64,000 nt of DNA from positions 18,213,971-18,277,970 of the forward strand of contig NC_003070.9 in NCBI RefSeq assembly GCF_000001735.4, given 5' to 3'. This DNA comes from Arabidopsis thaliana. Taxonomy: Eukaryota; Streptophyta; Magnoliopsida; Brassicales; Brassicaceae. The translations under genes were made by a program, and so were the position numbers. Below, one piece after another: positions 1 through 9,500 of this stretch (positions are counted from its first letter, which is position 1; every line of letters starts with the position of its first letter). The notes under the pieces are model-generated. The model was given only the letters and a program-made list of their open reading frames with translations. It was not told where the DNA came from and made no database searches.

Positions 1-560
1 TGAATACGAGTGGGTAACGTGACGTTGTTTTCATCCAAGCAATTTTCAGTAGCATCATCAAAGAAAAGTCCTGCAAACAAAACAAAAAAATATAGATGAG
101 GGTGAAAATAGTTTAGCAGTTAATACGACAATTCAAAATGTAAAGATACATATATTTCGCTTTCAAGCTTTACTTTGTTTGAAAAAATATCAAATTGTTT
201 ATAAGTACAGAAAACTAAACCCTAAGAATGGTAGGGAACCCAAACAACAAAATCTGAAACCCCCAATTTAGATTTTGTAAAATTTGAAGTTTTGCCTCTG
301 TAAATCAAAACCCCAATTCAATTTAATCAAAAACCCTATAAGTCACTTCAGGAAATTAATTGCATTGCTTCCATCGTCAATATACCTCTGCTGATTGTTG
401 GCAAAATTAGAAGTTTCAGAAAAGGTGGACTGCAACTTATTAGAGCTAAAACTCTGTTTGAAAGTTAACAGTTGGTGAAAGAGAAGAATTGGGTTCCTGC
501 GAAAAGAAGAAGATGATGAGCGTGTTTCTCAAACAAGGATAATGTTGCCATTATTACAAA
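1..560 (-). other. possible 5' end of a minus-strand gene running off the left edge
   Basis: On the minus strand a polypyrimidine tract and TTTGCAG acceptor lie just right of position 70. They are followed by an exon-like stretch open to position 1, readable as ...LFFDDATENCLDENN... in one frame or as MMLLKIAWMK... in another. Further upstream on the same strand, about 330-490, a second open stretch (NPILFHQLLTFKQSFSS...) looks like an organelle presequence or a leader exon, but the two do not join cleanly in one frame. I do not recognise the gene, and the exon model is unresolved because the gene is truncated by the window. Confidence 0.3.
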
Positions 561-1900
561 AAATACAAACAATATACGTTACTTTTTTGTGGAGTGTTAG
601 TTTCTTAAATATAATATTTTTGTAGATTATAAGCCCAAATTTCTCTAAAATTTACATACTTCTATCTAATAATAGAGTTACATACTTCTATCTAAAAAGT
701 ATAATAGAGTCACATACTTCTATCTAATATGTAACAATATAACATAACACGTAATTTGTTTTATTATGAAATAAAAATCATGTAATTATAAAATAAAAAT
801 ACATGTGATAAAATTGTCTAGTGATTAATCAATGGTTCCTACACAATGTTCTAAATATTTTAGTAAATTTTACTAGCTAATAGATGGAAACTTATCGCAT
901 GTTACAGGAGTAGTTCATCGTGGCCTTAGTAAGTTATTGATAAAGTTGTCCATTTTATGTGTTGTTGTCAAATTGTTTTTGTTTTTTGTATTTTTTTTTG
1001 AATAAGTTGTTATCAAATTATAATGTCTAATACTACTATAGAAATTTATCACTTTTATCCTCTCTTTTTGTTATGTCTTTTTCCTTTCAAAATTGCATAC
1101 CATTTTGTATTCTTTTCTCACCAAACTTATTCAAACTAAATTTCCAAACATATTATAGAGAACTATCAAAATACAAATAGTTACATAAACAACATAAGTA
1201 CAAACAAAATCACGAGAAAAAGTGAAATTATATTACAAAATGCTATATTTTTTTCTCACACTCTATATTAATGTCAAATATGAGTAATTTCAATCAAAAG
1301 CCATTTTTCTTTTGCATAATTCATGTTTATTTTTTTATTTTTTTCATCTTGCATAATTCATGTTTAAAAGGATATATACATGGGTCTACTACATTCACCT
1401 GACATTACGTTTTATGTGTTTGTCTTCTGAAAATAATCATCAAAATATTTCAGGACTTGTTTACGTTTTCAGGAGAAAAAAAATAACTGTACCCTTTTCA
1501 ATATAGAAATAACATTTGTAGAAATCGTGGATTTTCCTTAATAAACAATCCAAAACACGACCACCGTTGTCTCCTCGACTCGGTAACACCCGATCGCCGA
1601 CTTGAAAATTAGAAGAAAAATGAAAAGAATAATAAAAAAAAAAAAGGAATGATTATTGAAGCTGTCATATATGTCGACCCTATCACAGTCAATCCAATAG
1701 CCTATATTCGCCAACTGATATATCCAACGGCTCACAAATTTTCACAAACTTTTCAAAAAAGTATAAATAAAAGAGGCTGTCTGACAGCCATGTCACGTTA
1801 TACTTTTTCCGTATGATCGAAATGATTCGTCTTTGTCGAATTTAATTATTTCCAAAATTGATGACTCTAAAGAAAAAAAAATAGTTTTTCAGATAAACCC
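561..1900. other. upstream region of ACT8, no gene seen
   Basis: AT-rich intergenic DNA with no convincing coding frame; the open frame at 1538-1735 on the minus strand is low-complexity. It contains a three-copy direct repeat at 652-728 (listed separately) and a short duplication of 'gcataattcatgttta' near 1313 and 1352. It is likely to hold the distal ACT8 promoter, because the actin TATA box lies at its right end. Confidence 0.5.
652..728. repeat. three imperfect tandem copies of a ~30-bp unit
   Basis: The core 'acatacttctatcta' occurs three times, starting near 653, 682 and 711. The copies are separated by 'ataatagag'-type spacers, so the period is about 29-30 bp. It lies about 1.2 kb upstream of the ACT8 transcription start. 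No function is implied. Confidence 0.75.
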
Positions 1901-1903
1901 GCC

Positions 1904-1913
1904 TATATAAATA
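1904..1913 (+). promoter_or_regulatory. ACT8: ACT8 TATA box
   Basis: 'tatataaata' lies about 30 nt before a pyrimidine-rich leader (cttctcccctc...) that opens the ACT8 5' UTR. Transcription probably starts near 1935-1945. The leader is interrupted by an intron, 2099-2558, with donor AAG|GTAATT and acceptor TTGCAG|ATC, so the ATG lies 11 nt into the second exon. A 5' UTR intron of this kind is typical of plant actin genes and is known in several of them to boost expression. Confidence 0.75.
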
Positions 1914-2568
1914 GTTCAACACTCGGTTTATTTCTTCTCCCCTCTTTGAATTGCCTCGTCGTCTTCAGCTTCATCGGCCGTTGCATTTCCCGGCGATAAG
2001 AGAGAGAAAGAGGAGAAAGAGTGAGCCAGATCTTCATCGTCGTGGTTCTTGTTTCTTCCTCGATCTCTCGATCTTCTGCTTTTGCTTTTCCGATTAAGGT
2101 AATTAAAACCTCCGATCTACTTGTTCTTGTGTTGGATCTCGATTACGATTTCTAAGTTACTTCAAAAGTTGTTTCCGATTTGATTTTGATTGGAATTTAG
2201 ATCGGTCAAACTATTGGAAATTTTTGATCCTGGCTCCGATTAGCTCAACGATTCATGTTTGACTTGATCTTGCGTTGTATTTGAAATCGATCCGGATCCT
2301 TTCGCTTCTTCTGTCAATAGGAATCTGAAATTTGAAATGTTAGTTGAAGTTTGACTTCAGATTCTGTTGATTTATTGACTGTAACATTTTGTCTTCCGAT
2401 GAGTATGGATTCGTTGAAATCTGCTTTCATTATGATTCTATTGATAGATACATCATACATTGAATTGAATCTACTCATGAATGAAAAGCCTGGTTTGATT
2501 AAGCAAGTGTTTTCGGTTTTCTCGATCAAGATTCAGATCTTTATGTTTTTGATTGCAGATCGTAGACC

Positions 2569-3977
2569 ATGGCCGATGCTGATGACATTCAACCTATTGT
2601 CTGTGACAATGGTACTGGAATGGTTAAGGTTAGTCTCTTCTTTCTTACTTTAAGGATTCTCTTAATTTTGGCAAGATTTGATACAAGTTCCTTTGTGCAG
2701 GCTGGATTCGCTGGAGATGATGCTCCCAGAGCGGTTTTCCCCAGTGTTGTTGGTCGACCTAGACATCATGGTGTCATGGTTGGGATGAATCAGAAAGATG
2801 CGTATGTTGGTGATGAAGCACAATCCAAAAGAGGTATCCTCACATTGAAATACCCTATTGAGCATGGTGTTGTTAGCAACTGGGATGACATGGAGAAGAT
2901 TTGGCATCACACTTTCTACAATGAGCTCCGTATTGCTCCTGAAGAGCACCCGGTTCTACTTACCGAGGCTCCTCTTAACCCAAAAGCCAACAGAGAGAAG
3001 ATGACTCAGATCATGTTTGAGACCTTTAATTCTCCAGCTATGTATGTTGCCATTCAAGCTGTTCTATCACTTTACGCCAGTGGTCGTACAACCGGTTAGT
3101 TCATTATTAATGTCGAGAAAATGAACAAAGTTTTGTTTTCTGTTTTTAATGATTATGTCATATTGATCACAGTGAAATGATTTTCTTTAGGTATTGTGTT
3201 GGACTCTGGTGATGGTGTGTCTCACACTGTGCCTATCTACGAGGGTTTCTCACTTCCACATGCTATCCTCCGTCTCGACCTTGCTGGTCGTGACCTTACT
3301 GATTACCTCATGAAGATCCTTACCGAGAGAGGTTACATGTTCACCACAACAGCAGAACGGGAAATTGTGAGAGACATCAAGGAGAAGCTTTCCTTTGTCG
3401 CTGTCGACTACGAGCAAGAGATGGAGACCTCGAAAACCAGCTCCTCCATCGAAAAGAACTATGAATTACCCGACGGACAAGTGATCACGATCGGTGCTGA
3501 GAGATTCAGGTGCCCAGAAGTCCTTTTCCAGCCATCATTTGTTGGAATGGAAGCTGCAGGGATCCACGAGACAACTTACAACTCGATCATGAAGTGTGAT
3601 GTTGATATCAGGAAGGACCTTTACGGTAACATTGTGCTCAGTGGTGGTACAACTATGTTCTCAGGTATTGCAGACCGTATGAGCAAAGAGATCACAGCTC
3701 TTGCCCCGAGCAGCATGAAGATTAAGGTCGTGGCACCACCCGAGAGGAAGTACAGTGTCTGGATTGGTGGTTCTATCCTTGCTTCCCTCAGCACTTTCCA
3801 GCAGGTAAAATTGGACTGTCATTTCTAAGTTTTTGCTTCTTGTGGTTGATTAAATGTAGACAACTCCTCTAATGGTTTACATTTTCTGTGTGTGTGTGTG
3901 TGTGTAATCAGATGTGGATCTCTAAGGCAGAGTATGATGAAGCAGGTCCAGGCATTGTCCACAGAAAATGCTTCTAA
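2569..3977 (+). CDS. ACT8: actin 8 (vegetative actin)
   Basis: Encodes actin, the ATP-binding subunit of cytoplasmic microfilaments, which drive vesicle transport and tip growth such as root-hair elongation. Coding exons are 2569-2628, 2701-3094, 3191-3804 and 3912-3977. All introns are GT-AG and the joined product is exactly 377 aa, the plant actin length. Phosphate-binding loop 1 (DNGTGMVK, residues 12-19), loop 2 (DSGDG, 156-160) and the C-terminal HRKCF are visible. ACT2 and ACT8 of Arabidopsis are, as I remember, nearly identical and differ at residue 3 (Glu in ACT2, Asp in ACT8); here the protein begins MADADD, so I call ACT8. A (TG)n tract, 3887-3905, sits in the last intron just before its acceptor. 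Expression is probably constitutive in vegetative tissue, helped by the leader intron. Confidence 0.97.
3887..3905. repeat. (TG)n microsatellite in ACT8 intron 3
   Basis: About nine TG units end five bases before the acceptor AG (3910-3911), so they occupy the place of the usual polypyrimidine tract. Length variation here could affect splicing of the last coding exon. It would also make a polymorphic marker. Confidence 0.9.
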
Positions 3978-4546
3978 ACTAAAGAGACATCGTTTCCATG
4001 ACGGGATCACATTTCTTTCTATTTCTCCAATTTGTTTGTTTCAAATTTTTTTCCCCTTTGTCATTTGTGCACTATGTGAGAAACTTTCCGGTTACAGCGT
4101 TTGGAGAGATGTCTAAGGAGGAGCAGGTTTGAAAACCCGCTCTCGCTCTTACCTGAGGCACTAATCCGCGTTTCAAACTCAGCTTCATTCTCTATTCTTG
4201 TCCATTTGTTTGTTTGTTTGTAGCCTCTTCAAACTCGGATAAAAACAAAAGTTTTTGGACTATTGATATTTGTACTTTATTTGACAGAATTTCTGTGTTA
4301 GGAAGTATCACAACAAATTCGAAAAATTACCTATTGTTAGCCTAACATTCGAGTTTTAGAACAAATCAGTAAGCTGTTTAAACTTGTTTTTGCATAAATC
4401 GGTACATCGGTGCACCAAGTTCTGATAACATTAGTACTTAACCAATTGGTTTATTAGTCATGGACAAAATGTAGACTTCAAAATAGAAGATGATTACTGA
4501 TAAATGTAAAACAGGCAATAAGCTAATCATTATACAAAATAAAAAA
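3978..4546. other. ACT8 3' UTR and intergenic spacer
   Basis: The first ~300 nt is the T-rich ACT8 3' UTR, with 'tttgtttgtttgtttg' near 4206 and poly(A)-signal-like A/T stretches. The rest is AT-rich spacer up to the 3' box of the U4 gene. No further gene is seen. Confidence 0.5.
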
Positions 4547-4562
4547 TTTAACTGGGAGATTG
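4547..4562 (-). terminator. snRNA 3' box of the U4 gene
   Basis: The minus-strand sequence immediately after the U4 body fits the plant snRNA 3'-end signal CA(N)3-10AGTNNAA: a CA, seven bases, then AGTTAAA. In plant Pol II snRNA genes this element directs 3'-end formation in place of a poly(A) signal. Confidence 0.75.
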
Positions 4563-4716
4563 TAGGGCTTTACCCCGAAGGGAGCCCTTCCAGAAATTCT
4601 CGAAGGCCCAAGACAAGCTTAGGCCCAGGAGGGGGTTTGGAAATAGTTTTCAACCAGCAATAGACGCGCCTCGGTTAGAACCTCATTAGCTGCGTCATTG
4701 CCCCAAGCGCAAAGAT
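4563..4716 (-). ncRNA. U4: U4 spliceosomal snRNA
   Basis: Read on the minus strand, this is a full-length U4 snRNA of about 154 nt. It starts ATCTTTGCGCTTGGGG and carries the conserved GAGGTTCTAACCGAGGCGCG stem-loop segment. The U6-pairing region GCTAATGAGG...TTGCTGGTTGAAAAC is present, as are a 3' hairpin region and an Sm-type site AATTTCTGG. U4 pairs with U6 in the tri-snRNP and holds U6 inactive until spliceosome activation. Promoter elements (USE and TATA) and a 3' box flank it at the right distances, so this looks like an active gene rather than a retro-copy. I recall an Arabidopsis U4 variant annotated in this interval but cannot confirm its variant number. The 3' end is uncertain by a few nt. 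Confidence 0.93.
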
Positions 4717-4742
4717 AAATTTTTCTCACCTCAAAGCCGCTT

Positions 4743-4751
4743 TATTTATAC
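4743..4751 (-). promoter_or_regulatory. TATA box of the U4 snRNA gene
   Basis: On the minus strand 'gtataaata' lies 26-35 nt upstream of the U4 5' end. The gap to the upstream sequence element is about 32 nt. In plants that spacing, roughly three helical turns plus the elements, specifies RNA polymerase II; the Pol III (U6) arrangement is about 10 nt shorter. Confidence 0.8.
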
Positions 4752-4783
4752 TCGACCAAAACCTATCATCTTATAACTTGTTT

Positions 4784-4795
4784 CCGATGTGGGAC
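4784..4795 (-). promoter_or_regulatory. upstream sequence element (USE) of the U4 gene
   Basis: On the minus strand GTCCCACATCGG matches the plant snRNA USE consensus RTCCCACATCG exactly. It lies about 68-80 nt upstream of the U4 start, as expected. It is also only ~95 nt upstream of the start codon of the divergent prefoldin-like gene, so the two genes share this promoter region. Confidence 0.88.
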
Positions 4796-4890
4796 TCTGG
4801 CTTTTACCAATTTTTTCTTTTTAATTTATTTTTCTAGAAACCTAAGAAAATTTAGTTTCCGTCGCAGTCGCTGCCGCACCGGTGGAAAAA

Positions 4891-5115
4891 ATGGCGACTA
4901 CAACTTCGTCGGATCGCGAATTCGAGCTTGAGAAAGAGATAAAGAGGCAAGAGGTTTCGTTAGATGAATTGAGCAGTCTCTCTTCTTCTCGAAGTATCTA
5001 CCAGAAAAACGGTAACCTCTTCTTCCTCACATCAGCCGAGAAAGCGAAAATCTCTGCGCAGAAACAACTTGATTACGCTAAATCTGAAATCAACAAGATT
5101 CGTTCGCAGAAATAA
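4891..5115 (+). CDS. small prefoldin-like coiled-coil protein (ASDURF-like)
   Basis: Single-exon gene for a 74-aa protein. The first in-frame ATG is 4891; a GTG lies just upstream at 4882. Residues ~10-32 and ~47-74 are heptad-like, charged helices (LEKEIKRQEVSLDELSSL and AEKAKISAQKQLDYAKSEI). They flank a short hairpin with the motif YQKNGNLFFL. This helix-hairpin-helix layout is that of a beta-type prefoldin subunit. The pattern DELS-L....R.(I/V)Y....N.(L/I)FFL matches my memory of human ASDURF, the prefoldin-like subunit of the PAQosome (R2TP/prefoldin-like co-chaperone). I infer a role in HSP90-linked assembly of large complexes in the cytosol. It is transcribed divergently from U4 with under 175 bp between the two starts. 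The ORF is clear; function is inferred. Confidence 0.85.
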   Translation: MATTTSSDREFELEKEIKRQEVSLDELSSLSSSRSIYQKNGNLFFLTSAEKAKISAQKQLDYAKSEINKIRSQK

Positions 5116-5499
5116 ACAATGGAGATTTCTAGTTGCTGAAGATCCAACAAGGCTGTTCCTTTTTTTTATGATGTATCTCTGATTATTGATGCTATATAAA
5201 TTTTCATTAGTTCGTGTATGATCTTGAACTATCTTGGAATTGCTTTAAATTACTTGATTTTGATATGATAATCAGCTAATTCTGATAGTAATTTTAATTC
5301 ACCTTGAATTTACTTTGATCACTTTACATTTTGATTATCTGAATAGCTGATTCTAGTGTTGAGACTACTTGTTCTTGGTAACACTATATGGCCACTGAAT
5401 AGTCAGGGTTAGTGCCTTAGTTTGGAATTATTCAATGGAACATTTTCTTTTACCTTGAGAAACAGAAAACATTTTCTTTAGGACAGATTTGTCAACTCT

Positions 5500-6150
5500 T
5501 TTGTCTAGCATTAAGATTCAATATCAGAATCAGAATCAGAAGAGAGATAATCATCTTCCTCAAGACTTGGAACTCAGTCATCATCCTCCACGAGAAGAGC
5601 TTCCAGTGCCTCGAGAGATTTTATCTTCCACTTCAAAAGCAGAATTCTCTGCGTCAATTCCTGAATTAGTTGAATGCTTCTTTTTCTTACTGAAAGCCTG
5701 AAGAAGAGCTCCACTAGTAAGCGACAGATTTTTGCTAGGTACCGCATCAAACCCCCTCTACATATGTTGGGTCTAGATTCACAGAGGCATTAGTGACAAC
5801 TTCATGTGCTAGTTGCATTGCCATTCCTGGTCAGAGAAGTAAGTTAGCAGACGAGAGATCTTGATTTTCATCACACCAACCTGAGAGATATGAAAATTCA
5901 AGCAAATTAAGATCTTGTGAAATTACCTACACCCATGGATTTGAGTTAGGTTGAAGTGATTGAGTAGAGCTTCATCCTCAATTTTGGCAATTAACATATC
6001 CTGAAGTAACTACTCACCAGAGATGCAGCATATGGTAAGAGTTTGGCTGCAAAATGAATAAATACGAGGATGATGTTTAGCTTCCACGGCACAGAAAATG
6101 TGTTGTAACAATCATATGGACAATGCCTTCCTGCACATCCAATACCAATC
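5500..6150 (-). pseudogene. relic of an unidentified multi-exon gene
   Basis: On the minus strand several exon-like segments keep splice signals and protein-like sequence but not one frame. One exon, 5927-6000, has acceptor CAG and donor GTAATT and reads DMLIAKIEDEALLNHFNL. Upstream of it is a segment ending KLLPYAASL before a GTGAGT donor. Downstream are VGVMKIKISRLLTYFSDQ, then, after a frame change, MAMQLAHEVVTNASVNLDPTYVE. Another single-base shift follows, then a Ser/Lys-rich stretch, a further shift, an in-frame TGA, and a terminal acidic run EEDDYLSSDSDSDIES before TAA. At least three disruptions in ~650 bp mean it cannot encode a full protein. I do not recognise the family. The plus-strand open frame at 5489-5701 is its shadow. 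Confidence 0.55.
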
Positions 6151-6454
6151 AAAAATTTAAATTACATGACCGCAATATGGTTGCTAAAATAAATACAATA
6201 CCTCACTAAATTCTAATAGCAATTAATCCGGATTTCTAGTAGGTTATGATTCTGCTACATCGGATTTAAACAGAGGAATTGATGCATAACTCTTACGTGT
6301 TAACCATTGAAATCAAAGTGGTAGAACATTCTTAGCACAAAACAAAGGTTAAATAAATGAAGCTAATTTTTTCTTTTATAATTTCAGGTTGGCTCCATGA
6401 ATGTAATGGAATAAAAATCATACTAAAACAGAAAACTTTCTAGATACGCTAGGG
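6150..6454. other. spacer upstream of the ligase copy
   Basis: AT-rich DNA with no clear exon. It would contain the promoter of the ligase copy and any further 5' exons of the minus-strand relic. Confidence 0.4.
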
Positions 6455-6562
6455 TTGGATAATCTCGCTCTTATCTTCTTCTCTTCGTCAATCGATTCTC
6501 TTCTCCACTCTTCTGGAGAAGCTCTTGCTTATAACATAGTGATATCTGCATTTGACGTTCTC

Positions 6563-9500
6563 ATGTCGAATGCTTCCGCCAAGAAGAAGAGAAAACTCGA
6601 GGAAACCGTAGATACGCCACCGACTAGGGTTGATGACAAAACCCTAGTTCTTATTTCTGATTCGAAAAAACCCAAATCAGATAGGGTTACCAAACTGAAG
6701 AGCAAAATTGGGTTGCTGAAGAAGAAGCCAAGTGATTTCGATCCGGAAAAGTGTCTTGTTGGGAGAAACGGGAGAGAGTTCCGTTTATGTTTCTCTCCTT
6801 AGCTTTTGATCTGATTGCAGCTGAAAGTGGCAGGATTGTCATCACTCATATTCTGTGTAACATGTTGAGAACCGTTATCGCCACTACTCCTGATGATTTG
6901 CTACCTACTGTTTATCTTGCTGCAAATGAGATTGCCCCTGCTCATGAAGGTATTAAATTGGGAATGGGTAAGGGTTCCTACATTATTAAGGCAATCTCTG
7001 AAGCTTTTGGTAGAACTGAGTCCCACGTTGAGCAGCAATATACGCAACTGGGAGACTTGGGGCTTGTAGCAAATGGGAGCCGTTCCTCTCAGACTATGAT
7101 TTTCATGCCCAAACCATTAACTGTTGTCAAGGTTGCTGATACACTTCGCCTAATTGCTAAGGTATTTTAGACCATCTATCTCTATTTTTTTTACTCTAAA
7201 ATAGAGCGTAGTAAAAATAGTTGCTCTGAATATAGAGCAATCCTCTCTTTTACTTTATTTTAGAGTGAGATACAAAAGTAGGTTGGAGAGAAATTTGCTC
7301 TATAATAGAGTTTAGAGGAGTGGGGTTGGTGATTCTCTTAGACACTTTCTTGTGTTTGCTTTAAATTTTCTTTCTTTTTGATTAGTTGTTGGACTATGTT
7401 ATGTGTTAGGAATCTGGAAAAGGTAGTAAGGATAAGAAGAAGGATCTAATGAAGGCACTTCTTGTGGCAACTACAGATTGTGAACCTCTTTACTTAACTC
7501 GTTTACTTCAGGTATGTTAGATCAATTGTTACAAAAAAAAAAAATCTGCTCATTCCTTTGTGTTCCTTATTCCGTTACAATGCAGGATAATTTGCGGTTA
7601 GGGTTCTCACGTCAAACTGTTTTAGCTGCCTTGGGACAGGCTGCTGTATATAACGAAGAGCATTCTAAGCCGCCCCCAAATATCAAGAATCCTTTAGATG
7701 AGGTTTGCTTCTCAAGGATGTTACTTGTGGCTTTAGGCTCTATTTGCAGTATTCCTTTAGAGACGTCACAACTTACCTTGTTGTCTGTCCTTGTAGGCTG
7801 CAACGATTGTTAAAGAAGTATTCTCAATGCTTCCTGTCTATGACATTATTGTTGGTGCTCTTCTAACTAGTGGTGTATGGAATCTTCCTAAAACTTGTAA
7901 CCTCACACTCGGTGTTCCAGTTAGGCCCATGCTTGCAAAAGCAACTACAAGAGTAGATCTCATACTTGAGAAATTCAAGGACACTGTTTTCACAGCTGAA
8001 TACAAATATGATGGTGAACGTGCACAGGTGATCCATTGCTTTCTACTCTTATCCGATGAATGCTATTATTCGTAAAGCAAAGTTATTTATATGTGCTGCT
8101 ACGTTTGGCTTTTCATCAATCTATTCTCGCAGATATATTATATGGAGGATGGTACAGTCGAGATATTCAGTAGACATGCTGAAAGAAACACTGGCAAGTA
8201 CCCTGATGTTGCTCTTGTGTTATCAAGGTGCACTTGTTTGTTGTGTTGTTACTTGTTGAAAAAATTAGAATGAGCCCATATTTCTAATGAAGTTAGTGTA
8301 AATATCTTCTCTATACAGGTTAAAGAAGCCCACTGTGAAATCTTTTATTCTGGATTGCGAGGTTGTCACCTTCAACAGAGAAAAAGAGAAAATTCTTCCA
8401 CTCCAGGTACCTCAATAGCCAGGCTTTATGGTTGCAAATATGAACATTCTTGTTTTTCTTCTTGTTAGCCAATGAACGATCAAATTAAGCTTAAGCTCTA
8501 CTAGACCAGATTTTGGTGATTTGACAACAATTTTTTTTGCCAACATTAGTTTAAAGATAACTTGTTACAGTTACTGATAGTTTAGGTTTTTATATGTCTT
8601 GTTTTCTTTGTTTTCTTTTCTCAGACTTAGAGTACACGAGCCCATAAAAATGTGAATGTCAGTGATATCAAGGTTGGCGTATGCGTCTTTGCTTTTGATA
8701 TATTATACCTAAATGGCCAACTACTTATCCATGAGAATCTGAACATTCGCCGAGAGGTAAGCCATATATTAGTAAATCGTAAAATGGTTTATCAGTGAAG
8801 CAACTAGTGTTGTGCAAATATGTAATCATTTGTTTGCACCTTGCTTCTGCCAGAAGCTACACGATTCATTTGAGGAAGATCTTGGGTATTTCCAGTTTGC
8901 AACTGCTCTAACATCCAACGATATTGGTGAATTACAAGAGTTTCTTAAAGCTTCTATTGACATAGGGTAAATATTCATATGACACTGCCTCATAATCTCT
9001 ATGATGTTTCAATTCTTCATCACAAGTATGTTATTTTGGCAGATGTGAAGGTTTAATGATAAAGTCATTGTACTCAAATGCAACCTATGAGCCTGCAAAG
9101 AGATCAAATAATTGGCTAAAACTGAAGAAGGACTATATGGACAAGCAATAATACTCTTTTAAACAAAAAAAATTTAAAAGTTAAGATAGTAGAGTCCTTT
9201 ACTAACTAACTCTAGGGTATATATGCTGCAGCATTGGAGATTCCGTGGATCTTGTACCAATAGCTACGTTCCATGGACGTGGGAAACGCACAGGTACAAA
9301 CACCATTCGAAATGTGTAGATGATACATTTTTTTCACAAGTGATGTTGTTAACGGAAGCTATATGTATGCTCTCCTTATAGGTTTCTTTGGTGCATATTT
9401 ACTAGCGTGCTACGATGTTGATAAGGAAGAATTCCAGAGCATTTGTAAAATTGGTCAGTCTAATGCACCTTGGCATTTCATTCTTTTTGTTATGTTTCTC

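Noticed and set aside
2662..2949. 95-aa minus-strand frame inside ACT8
   Set aside because: Shadow of actin exon 2.
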